DNA of 8,644 nt, from contig JAKJFO010000167.1 in the NCBI GenBank assembly GCA_022704885.1, positions 299 to 8,942 of the forward strand, in the 5' to 3' direction. The position numbers and the translations under genes were made by a program. This stretch comes from Candidatus Rifleibacteriota bacterium (GTDB lineage Bacteria; Riflebacteria; Ozemobacteria; Ozemobacterales; Ozemobacteraceae). Under the pieces are notes generated by a model, which saw only the letters and a list, made by a program, of their open reading frames with translations, had not been told where the DNA came from and did not search any database. How positions within the stretch are numbered: position 1 is the first letter of the stretch; each line of letters starts with the position of its first letter. Shown in pieces: positions 1 through 4,813 of the stretch.

Positions 1-155
1 GCATGGAATGAAAGTGTAGCGGTATAGCAGAAAAAAGACTATGAACAGCAGTATTTTGCTGGTCAGGCCATAAACTCGTTCAATAATAAAGTTATAAGCC
101 CTATAGAAGCGATGCTCTCGCTTCAAATCCTATTTTTCAAAGGAGAAAAAGGCTT
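1..155. other. Left-edge stretch without a supportable gene
   Basis: One frame is open from the window edge to a TAG at 25-27 and could be the last eight codons of an upstream gene, but that is too short to support. A perfect 7-bp inverted repeat (GAAGCGA at 106-112, TCGCTTC at 118-124, 5-nt loop) lies about 15 bases before the ribosome-binding site of the small gene at 156. It has no T-run directly after it, so it is not a clear terminator. It may be an RNA structure or operator. I see no convincing promoter. Confidence 0.4.
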
Positions 156-281
156 ATGACCATGATTCAGACGATCAAGGACATCATCACAATTGCAACC
201 GCTCTCGTAGACACCGTAGACAGGCTCAAAAAACGTGAAGAGAAAGTCCCGACAAGCTCAGAACCGCGCTCAGAAGACTGA
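156..281 (+). CDS. Small hypothetical protein (41 aa), phage-type
   Basis: The start is set by a strong Shine-Dalgarno AAAGGAG (139-145) ten bases before the ATG. The 41-residue product begins MTMIQTIKDIITIATALVDT and has a likely amphipathic helix in its first half and a charged, Lys/Arg/Glu/Ser-rich tail. There are no Cys residues and no signal peptide. A second in-frame ATG at codon 3 (162) is possible. I do not recognise a family. The Shine-Dalgarno style matches those of the DUF932, ERF and nuclease genes downstream, so I infer it belongs to the same phage-like module, probably as a small accessory protein. The good ribosome-binding site is the main support; length gives none. Confidence 0.5.
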   Translation: MTMIQTIKDIITIATALVDTVDRLKKREEKVPTSSEPRSED

Positions 282-507
282 AACTCAGCAGAAAATGGAT
301 CTTTCAACCAATTTCTCACAGCAGAAAATTTAGCTGTAAAAATTCGCGCACGTGCGAAAAGCTCGCCACTGGCTGTTCAGTGACTCCCGGCACAGATCTG
401 TGCCAATTACCAGACGCAAATATCGCGTCACCCAGGCATTTTTACGCCGACCCAATCACAACTGCGCCAGATGGCGCTATTTAACCATTTCCAAGGAGAA
501 TATTCTT
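282..507 (+). promoter_or_regulatory. Dyad-rich leader before the DUF932 gene
   Basis: This 226-base gap holds an 11-bp direct repeat CAGCAGAAAAT (286-296 and 319-329), then five short dyads in 130 bases. They are a 10-bp palindrome CGCACGTGCG (347-356), CACTG/CAGTG (367-371 and 378-382), a perfect 16-bp palindrome GGCACAGATCTGTGCC (389-404), GACGC/GCGTC (413-417 and 425-429), and GCGCCA/TGGCGC with a 2-nt centre (464-477). The DUF932 reading frame happens to be open back to 352, but the Arg-rich translation there and the ribosome-binding site at 493-498 argue it is noncoding. The dyads could be operators or a structured 5' RNA. No clear sigma-70 promoter was found. Confidence 0.5.
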
Positions 508-1527
508 ATGGAACTCACTTTCAACACATTGAAAGACAACAGACCTATGACCCTGCAGACCCTTGCAGACCATATCGGCACCGTGGAATCACACGACAGG
601 CCCGATATAATCACGAATCTCTCAGATCTCAAAATGAACGACGATCTCAATATCGTTGTTCCCAGTGAAGGCAACTACGCCCTCACACCCTGGAGCCGCA
701 GACAGATCGCAAATCTTCTCGGCTGCCGCTTCGACCGCTGGTTTGAACATGCCAGCAACGACGAAAAAGCATACGAACTTAACAGGCGCTTCAGCCGCGC
801 CACCGGTCAGATCAAACTCAGACTGACAGACCTTACACAAGCTAATGCTGACGGAACACTCAAAGCGTTCGTCAGCCCGACTTACAGTCCTGTATCAGAC
901 GCTATGCTCAGCAGCCTGATACTCCATTCCCTTCAACAGAGCGAATCTCAGATCCCGGTAATCAGAGCAAACTTCACCGACAAAACCGTATCCTACTCAA
1001 TCAGGATCGGCGACCCCATCGATAACCACGGCAGCTCTGCCGTCGGAACTATCTGGGGTGGTATTTTCATCCAGAATTCAGGGGTTGGCTATGCCAGCCT
1101 CAGCATTTCTCTTCATCTTATGCGCCTTGTCTGCACGAACGGCATGACAGCCCCAGTGGCAGGTGCAACTCTTCTCAGACGCCGCCATAGTGGCCGTCCA
1201 GAAGCAGACCTCTGGAATCAGATTTCCCATGTCCTGCAGCATGTGCCCGAAAGGCTCAGCATTGCAGTTAACAACCTCAGGCAGTCTCAGGAAAAGCGTA
1301 TCGCCAATCCCCAGCTTGCCATCGAAGCAATTATTAAGCGGGCTCACATGCCTGCCAAACTTGTAGAACCCCTCATGCTTGCCTATAGCAAAGAGCCACA
1401 TGACACCATGTTCGGTGTCGCCCAGGCAATTACAGATTTTGAAACACACGAACAGCTCGGTCTCATACCAGAAGACCGTAAGCAACTCGAAGACGCAGCA
1501 GCGGAATATATCGCCAATGCTGCATGA
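508..1527 (+). CDS. DUF932 family phage/plasmid-type protein
   Basis: This is a 339-aa cytoplasmic protein of the DUF932 family, which is common in phages and plasmids next to recombination genes. Its biochemical role is not established. Diagnostic segments are A-F-V-S-P-T-Y-S-P-V-S-D (residues 120-131) and the run from N190-S191 through G194 to the R-L-V-C-T-N-G-M block (206-213), typical of the family core. The C-terminal third is predicted helical. The ATG at 508 is chosen because AAGGAG (493-498) lies nine bases upstream; the frame stays open back to 352 but that extension is Arg-rich and unlike the rest. It is followed after 68 bases by the ERF gene and is likely cotranscribed with it. 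The length is in the family's normal range. Family assignment is from motif memory, not a search. Confidence 0.8.
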   Translation: MELTFNTLKDNRPMTLQTLADHIGTVESHDRPDIITNLSDLKMNDDLNIVVPSEGNYALTPWSRRQIANLLGCRFDRWFEHASNDEKAYELNRRFSRATGQIKLRLTDLTQANADGTLKAFVSPTYSPVSDAMLSSLILHSLQQSESQIPVIRANFTDKTVSYSIRIGDPIDNHGSSAVGTIWGGIFIQNSGVGYASLSISLHLMRLVCTNGMTAPVAGATLLRRRHSGRPEADLWNQISHVLQHVPERLSIAVNNLRQSQEKRIANPQLAIEAIIKRAHMPAKLVEPLMLAYSKEPHDTMFGVAQAITDFETHEQLGLIPEDRKQLEDAAAEYIANAA

Positions 1528-1542
1528 AACTTACCGTAACTC

Positions 1543-1570
1543 GGGGAGTGGCCATCAAAGGCTGCTCCCC
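1543..1570 (+). other. Intergenic RNA hairpin between DUF932 and ERF genes
   Basis: An uninterrupted 11-bp stem forms between 1543-1553 and 1560-1570 (arms GGGGAGTGGCC and GGCTGCTCCCC, two G-U pairs, 6-nt loop ATCAAA). It sits 15 bases after the DUF932 stop and 10 bases before the ERF Shine-Dalgarno CAGGAGG (1581-1587). The following bases are pyrimidine-rich but not a true T-run, so it is probably a leaky attenuator, an mRNA-processing site or a stability element rather than a full terminator. Confidence 0.55.
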
Positions 1571-1595
1571 TTCTTACTTTCAGGAGGAAAATAAT

Positions 1596-2348
1596 ATGGA
1601 ACGAAGTGAAACAATCGGAAAACTTTCGGAAGCCCTTGCTAAAGCCCAGGGAGAAATGAAACCCGCATCGTTTGATGCTCAAAATCCGCACTTCAGAAGC
1701 AAATACGCTACGCTTGCCAGTATCATGGAAGCGTGCAGAGCTGCGCTCTCCCAGAATCAGATCGCCGTAATTCAGGGAACTTCAGTAATCGAAGACCGCG
1801 TGATCGTGACCACCATGCTCGTTCACGCATCAGGCGAATACATCAGTGATCAGCTGTCTATGAACATCATCAAAGACAGTCCCCAGGCTATCGGATCAGC
1901 CATTACCTACGCCAGACGCTATTCCCTCGCCAGTCTGGTTGGCGTTGTCTCCGACGAAGACGACGACGCAGAGGCAGCAATGCCCAAGAATCAGGTAAAA
2001 GAAAATACTCAGAAACCTGCAAAACCCTTGCAGGTAACCAATCTTGATGAACACAAGAAGACCCGCGTCAGCAGCAACCCGAAATCGGAATCAGCTGACA
2101 AAGCAGAAAAGACCCCTCAGAAACCCGATAACAAGGGTGAACAAGCTCAGAAGAGAGTGCAGAAGATCAGACTCCTGTTCAATCTCTCTGCCAAACTCGG
2201 TCAGACACCTGATGACATGAAAGCTGTCATCGGCAATCTCATCGGCCTTGACCGGCCCATCAAAGAATCTGCAGAGATCAAAGACTCGGATCTCGATACC
2301 GTTATCAACGCTTTCAGCAAAGAACTCGAACTCAAGGAGGCCGCATAA
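1596..2348 (+). CDS. erf: ERF family single-strand annealing protein
   Basis: This is a 250-aa phage-type recombinase of the ERF family, which binds single-stranded DNA and anneals complementary strands in RecA-independent recombination, for example to circularise or repair phage genomes. The N-terminal core (about 1-128) carries the family signatures NPHFRSKYATL (30-40), VHASGE (76-81), GSAITYARRY (100-109) and an acidic DEDDD (120-124). A Lys/Gln/Pro-rich linker (about 130-205) follows, then a small helical C-terminal domain (about 206-250). The ATG is fixed by CAGGAGG eight bases upstream; an open frame extends 24 codons further up but crosses the hairpin and has no better site. The stop is one base before the nuclease gene, the usual SSAP plus exonuclease pairing. 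The symbol is used in the family sense only. Confidence 0.9.
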   Translation: MERSETIGKLSEALAKAQGEMKPASFDAQNPHFRSKYATLASIMEACRAALSQNQIAVIQGTSVIEDRVIVTTMLVHASGEYISDQLSMNIIKDSPQAIGSAITYARRYSLASLVGVVSDEDDDAEAAMPKNQVKENTQKPAKPLQVTNLDEHKKTRVSSNPKSESADKAEKTPQKPDNKGEQAQKRVQKIRLLFNLSAKLGQTPDDMKAVIGNLIGLDRPIKESAEIKDSDLDTVINAFSKELELKEAA

Positions 2349-2349
2349 T

Positions 2350-3204
2350 ATGCAGATCACCAACAAGTTCAATCTTCCCGAAGCAATATGCCAGGCAATT
2401 AGAAATGACCCGTATAATCCTGGTCCATGTGATATGAGCGTTACAACATTGATAAGTCCACCTAGAATGGTGGAGCTTAAACGACGACACCACAAGGAAA
2501 TCACAGAAGATTTTTCTGACCGCATATGGTCCCTCTTCGGACAAGGAATCCACGCAGTTCTTGAAAGAGCAGAGACAAATGCAATAACAGAAGCCCGTAT
2601 GTCAATTGAAAGACAGGGATGGGTCATTAGCGGTCAACTAGACCATTACGATCCAACCACAGGTATCCTTTGTGACTACAAGACGTGTTCCGTAAACGGA
2701 ATTCGCAACGGAGCCAGATCAGAATGGAAGCAGCAGTTAAACATACTGGCTACTATTTTGCGTGAACATGGCCACGATGTAACCGGCTTGCGTATAGTCG
2801 CTATTCTTCGAGATTTCAGCAACTCAATGGCACAACGTAGTCAGGATTACCCAGAATGCCCAGTGGTAACTATCGACATTCCTGTATGGGGTCAGGAGCG
2901 CGCGGAAGAATATATCGACGAACGCATAAGGCTCCACCAGGCAGCCCGCGATAAGTTGCCAGAATGCTGTGCTGAAGATAGATGGCAGACTGCCAATGTC
3001 TTCGCCCTCATGAAGGAAGGCCGCAAGACCGCAGTCAAACTGTTCGAAGACGAAAACGAAGCAGAGACAGCATGCAAAACCTCCGGAGACAAGCACCACC
3101 TTGTATTCCGGCCAGGTAAAAGCATCCGCTGTGAAAGCTACTGCCCTGCCGCGCCATTCTGCGAACAGTATCAGCGCGAAAAGGCTTCAGTTGTTGAAGA
3201 ATGA
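2350..3204 (+). CDS. Cas4/RecB-like PD-(D/E)XK nuclease with Cys cluster
   Basis: This is a 284-aa phage-type nuclease, probably the exonuclease partner of the ERF annealing protein, resecting DNA ends to give single strands. The RecB/Cas4-type core is visible: H68 in G-I-H-A-V-L-E, D98 in S-G-Q-L-D, D109-Y-K111 as the D-X-K motif, and a Q-Q-L-N motif (128-131). The C-terminus has C261, C265 and C271 in R-C-E-S-Y-C-P-A-A-P-F-C, with a possible fourth ligand in the C207-C208 pair, the arrangement expected for a 4Fe-4S cluster as in Cas4 and AddB. AAGGAGG (2334-2340) inside the end of the ERF gene sets the ATG nine bases on, and the gap to the ERF stop is one base, so the two are probably coupled. 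No cas1 or cas2 is nearby, so a CRISPR role is unlikely. Confidence 0.85.
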   Translation: MQITNKFNLPEAICQAIRNDPYNPGPCDMSVTTLISPPRMVELKRRHHKEITEDFSDRIWSLFGQGIHAVLERAETNAITEARMSIERQGWVISGQLDHYDPTTGILCDYKTCSVNGIRNGARSEWKQQLNILATILREHGHDVTGLRIVAILRDFSNSMAQRSQDYPECPVVTIDIPVWGQERAEEYIDERIRLHQAARDKLPECCAEDRWQTANVFALMKEGRKTAVKLFEDENEAETACKTSGDKHHLVFRPGKSIRCESYCPAAPFCEQYQREKASVVEE

Positions 3205-3218
3205 CTGATGCCGAAAGA

Positions 3219-3249
3219 TAATGGGTCCGTACTGGCCCGTTATTTTTTT
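3219..3249 (+). terminator. Intrinsic terminator of the recombination operon
   Basis: A 9-bp stem pairs 3219-3227 with 3234-3242 (two G-U pairs, 6-nt loop) and is followed directly by seven T residues (3243-3249). It starts 15 bases after the nuclease stop, so it ends the DUF932-ERF-nuclease transcript. Confidence 0.8.
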
Positions 3250-3340
3250 AGCTATGAGCCTCAGATCCTTGCAGGGTTGTGCAGGGTTTATGTAGGGCTT
3301 TTGCAGAAGGAAAGTCAGTCATAGAAAGCTTCTTGCGCCT

Positions 3341-3419
3341 TATGTAGGGTTTTTACACAAACTTTTTAAAAATGAAAAATATTTATATATAAAGAAAATG
3401 TTGTGCAAAACCCTGCATA
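3341..3419. other. Large imperfect dyad around the AT-rich core
   Basis: The innermost iterons are part of a longer inverted repeat. Bases 3341-3360 (TATGTAGGGTTTTTACACAA) match the reverse complement of 3401-3419 (TATGCAGGGTTTTGCACAA) with three differences. The roughly 40 bases between the arms are almost entirely A and T. The symmetry suggests a protein complex assembling on both sides of a melting region. Confidence 0.6.
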
Positions 3420-3428
3420 CCCTACAAT
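3401..3428 (+). promoter_or_regulatory. Possible promoter overlapping inverted iterons
   Basis: TACAAT (3423-3428) matches five of six -10 bases, with TTGTGC (3401-3406) 16 bases upstream as a weak -35. Two inverted iterons (3407-3417, 3419-3426) fill the spacer and -10, so a protein binding them would block this promoter. The next gene starts only at 3823, so the function is uncertain. Confidence 0.3.
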
Positions 3429-3469
3429 ACCAGTTATTGATGCCCGTTACAGAGTGGCAAAACCCTGCA

Positions 3470-3776
3470 GAAAGGGTGCTTTTTTGAAGAGGCTGTAGCC
3501 GTGCAGGCGATCAGACTGTTGTCGGCCAGATTGATCTGTAGTTGGCGCGCTGAAAATGCTGGTGACCTTGCCGGGCGGCGCAGAGTTTAAAATCATCGAA
3601 ATACATAAATTCACGCAGGGCGTGTGATCCCAATCTCAAAAAAACATAATACTGAACTGGCTGGCCATCGCCACATTATGTGTCGTAGATGATCGGGGTA
3701 CATGACTGAGAACTGATCGAGTGTGAGTAAGGGCTCAGGTCGTGGTTGCAACTCTTGGCACGCTTGCTTATTTACT
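3470..3776. other. Gene-free stretch with a probable coding remnant
   Basis: No complete gene is supportable here. The + frame from the TGA at 3532 to the TGA at 3625-3627 reads like a protein C-terminus (it includes MLVTLPGGAEFKIIEIHKFT from the ATG at 3556) but has no ribosome-binding site, so it may be the tail of a decayed gene. Codons on the - strand are open over 3611-3868 but that frame runs into the Sel1 gene and has no family-like features. No terminator, tRNA or clean insertion-sequence end was seen. Confidence 0.35.
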
Positions 3777-3819
3777 GTCGCTGGTATAAGTTGATTGAAA
3801 ACGCTTCGAGGGGGGGCTT
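3777..3819 (+). promoter_or_regulatory. Repeated leader copy 1: extended -10 promoter and poly-G ribosome-binding site
   Basis: This leader is shared with the one at 4554-4594, with only a few differences. It contains an extended -10 element TGGTATAAG (3782-3790), then TTGATTGAAAAC, CTTCG and a run of seven G residues (3810-3816) that serves as the Shine-Dalgarno six bases before the Sel1 ATG. No good -35 at 17 bases is visible, as expected for an extended -10 promoter. Transcription would start near 3797, giving a 5' UTR of about 26 bases. Confidence 0.6.
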
Positions 3820-3822
3820 TTG

Positions 3823-4479
3823 ATGAAGAAAATTTTACTGATTGTAACGGCAATAATGCTGTGTTCATCTGCTTTTTGTGCAGATATTGATTCTTTGAAG
3901 AAAGCCGCTGAGCAGGGCGATGTTCGCGCTCAGTTTAACCTTGGGCTTGTTTATAGCTTCGGCGACGGCGTTCCTCAGGATTACAAAGAGTCTGTGAGAT
4001 GGTATCGCAAAGCCGCTGAGCAAGGCGATGCTAAAGCTCAGCTTCGCCTTGGGTCTGCTTACTCCAGTGGTCAAGGCGTTCCTCAGGATTACAAAGAGTC
4101 TGTGAAGTGGTATCGCAAAGCCGCTGAGCAAGGCGATGCTAACGCTCAGGTTCACCTTGGGTCTGCTTATTCCAATGGTCGAGGCGTTCTTCAGGATTAC
4201 AAAGAGTCTGTGAAGTGGTATCGCAAAGCCGCTGAACAAGGCGATGCTTACGCTCATCTTCATCTTGGGGTTATTTATTCCTACGGCCAAGGCGTTCCTC
4301 AGGATTACGCAGAAGCATATTTCTGGGCGAATATTTCAGCAATCGAAAACCCATCAAGCGCCTCACTTCGTGATGAGATCGCTGCCAAACTTACACTTTC
4401 CAAAACAGAAGAAGTGCAAGCTCGATGCAAAAAGTGGTTAGAGGATTTTGAAAAGCGCAAGGCTTTAAAGAGGCCATAA
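3823..4479 (+). CDS. Exported Sel1-repeat (TPR-like) protein
   Basis: This is a 218-aa protein of Sel1-like repeats, helical-hairpin scaffolds that mediate protein-protein contacts. The N-terminus is a Sec signal peptide: Lys-Lys, a hydrophobic stretch I-L-L-I-V-T-A-I-M-L, then C-S-S-A-F-C-A with likely cleavage near residues 17-20. The lipobox is not canonical, so the product is probably periplasmic. Four 36-residue repeats cover residues 27-62, 63-98, 99-134 and 135-170, with the pattern KAAEQGDA..Q..LG..Y..G.GV.QDYKES..WYR; the fourth diverges at its end (AEAYFWA). A charged 48-residue C-terminal tail follows. ATG 3823 is preferred over the adjacent TTG at 3820 because of the spacing to the G-run ribosome-binding site. 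Partners are unknown. Its leader is shared with the lipoprotein gene, suggesting co-regulation. Confidence 0.9.
   Translation: MKKILLIVTAIMLCSSAFCADIDSLKKAAEQGDVRAQFNLGLVYSFGDGVPQDYKESVRWYRKAAEQGDAKAQLRLGSAYSSGQGVPQDYKESVKWYRKAAEQGDANAQVHLGSAYSNGRGVLQDYKESVKWYRKAAEQGDAYAHLHLGVIYSYGQGVPQDYAEAYFWANISAIENPSSASLRDEIAAKLTLSKTEEVQARCKKWLEDFEKRKALKRP
3901..4332 (+). repeat. Tandem 108-bp DNA repeats inside the Sel1 gene
   Basis: Units at 3901-4008, 4009-4116, 4117-4224 and 4225-4332 are nearly identical in DNA, including silent positions; for example AAAGCCGCTGA begins each of the first three. The near-identity implies recent unit duplication or gene conversion, and copy number may vary between strains by in-frame slippage. 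Confidence 0.85.
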
Positions 4480-4553
4480 ACGCGCACGGCTCAGGCCTTG
4501 TTATACGGGTGCACTTTCGGCAGCCGGGTCAAGCGGCCATGTTGCCTATTATC
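4480..4553. other. Intergenic gap between Sel1 and lipoprotein genes
   Basis: No gene or clear terminator is present. The octamer GGCTCAGG (4488-4495) also occurs upstream of the first leader (3732-3739), suggesting that a longer upstream block was duplicated together with the promoter and has since diverged. Confidence 0.35.
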
Positions 4554-4594
4554 GTCGCTGATATAGATTGATGAAAACACTTCGGGGGGGGCTT
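4554..4594 (+). promoter_or_regulatory. Repeated leader copy 2: extended -10 promoter and poly-G ribosome-binding site
   Basis: This is the second copy of the leader at 3777-3819. It carries an extended -10 TGATATAGA (4559-4567), TTGATGAAAAC, CTTCG and eight G residues (4584-4591) four bases before the lipoprotein ATG at 4595. The G-run is one longer than in copy 1. An in-frame ATG at 4571 lies upstream of the G-run but has no Shine-Dalgarno. Confidence 0.6.
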
Positions 4595-4813
4595 ATGAGA
4601 AAATTACTCACGATTATCATGCTCTTTTTTGCGTTGGTAGTTTCTGGATGCGGGGAAGTTCGACGGGAACCAGCTTCTAAGATGCAAGAAAGGGGCGGCT
4701 TAAAATATATTATCAACGAGCAACTCCCTTATACCGGGGTTTTCTTTGAAAACTATGATACCGGGAACCTTCAAGTAGAAGTAACGTTCAAGGACGGTAA
4801 GCAGTGGGGGTAA
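4595..4813 (+). pseudogene. 5' part of a split MORN_2/YwqK-like lipoprotein gene
   Basis: This segment encodes 72 residues: a lipoprotein signal (M-R-K, hydrophobic 4-16, lipobox V16-S-G-C19, so lipidated at C19), then one MORN_2-type repeat (about 47-72) of the form Y-T-G-V-F-F-E-N-Y-D-T-G-N-L-Q and V-T-F-K-D-G-K-Q-W-G. MORN_2 repeats occur in YwqK-family proteins, sometimes labelled antitoxins, whose function is poorly known. The frame ends abruptly at TAA just after the first repeat. The missing C-terminus reappears in the same frame at 6218-6364 beyond the HEPN gene. A truncated lipoprotein could still be made, since promoter and ribosome-binding site are intact. Alternatively it is a complete short lipoprotein and the downstream piece is a separate remnant, which I think less likely. 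Confidence 0.7.
4769..4801 (+). repeat. Left copy of a 33-bp direct repeat flanking the HEPN segment
   Basis: This stretch, coding for L-Q-V-E-V-T-F-K-D-G-K, matches 6242-6274 (L-Q-A-E-I-T-Y-K-D-G-K) at 28 of 33 bases. The two copies are 1473 bp apart, a multiple of three, in the same reading frame. They are adjacent MORN_2 units of one ancestral gene. Confidence 0.8.

Larger units (their letters stand above)
3270..3469. repeat. Iteron-like TGYAGGGTTTT repeats flanking an AT-rich core
   Basis: Copies in + orientation: 3270-3278, 3280-3289, 3291-3302, a degenerate copy at 3302-3310, and 3343-3354. Copies in inverted orientation: 3407-3417, 3419-3426 and 3459-3469. The first four start 10 to 11 bases apart, about one helical turn. 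Between the two orientation groups lies a strongly AT-rich stretch (about 3351-3405). Phased iterons next to an AT-rich unwinding region are the usual layout of plasmid and phage origins; they could equally be binding sites of a repressor. No replication initiator gene is in the window. Confidence 0.7.

Noticed and set aside
105..140. tRNA T-arm-like string (CTTCAAATCC) near 121-130
   Set aside because: The flanking bases do not pair into a T-stem and no acceptor or anticodon arm can be drawn, so it is not a tRNA.
352..507. N-terminal extension of the DUF932 protein to 352
   Set aside because: The added residues are Arg-rich and the stretch is packed with dyads. A strong Shine-Dalgarno sits correctly before the ATG at 508, so I take 508 as the start.
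2350..3204. CRISPR-associated cas4
   Set aside because: There is no cas1, cas2, effector or repeat array in the window, and the gene is coupled to ERF; it is a phage-type Cas4-like nuclease.
3630..3730. Insertion-sequence end in the gene-free stretch before the Sel1 gene
   Set aside because: The sequence has an unfamiliar, IS-like feel on the - strand, but there is no terminal inverted repeat pair, target duplication or transposase to support it.
3865..4290. Long - strand frame opposite the Sel1 gene
   Set aside because: It mirrors the 108-bp repeats of the Sel1 gene and has no ribosome-binding site; it is a shadow.
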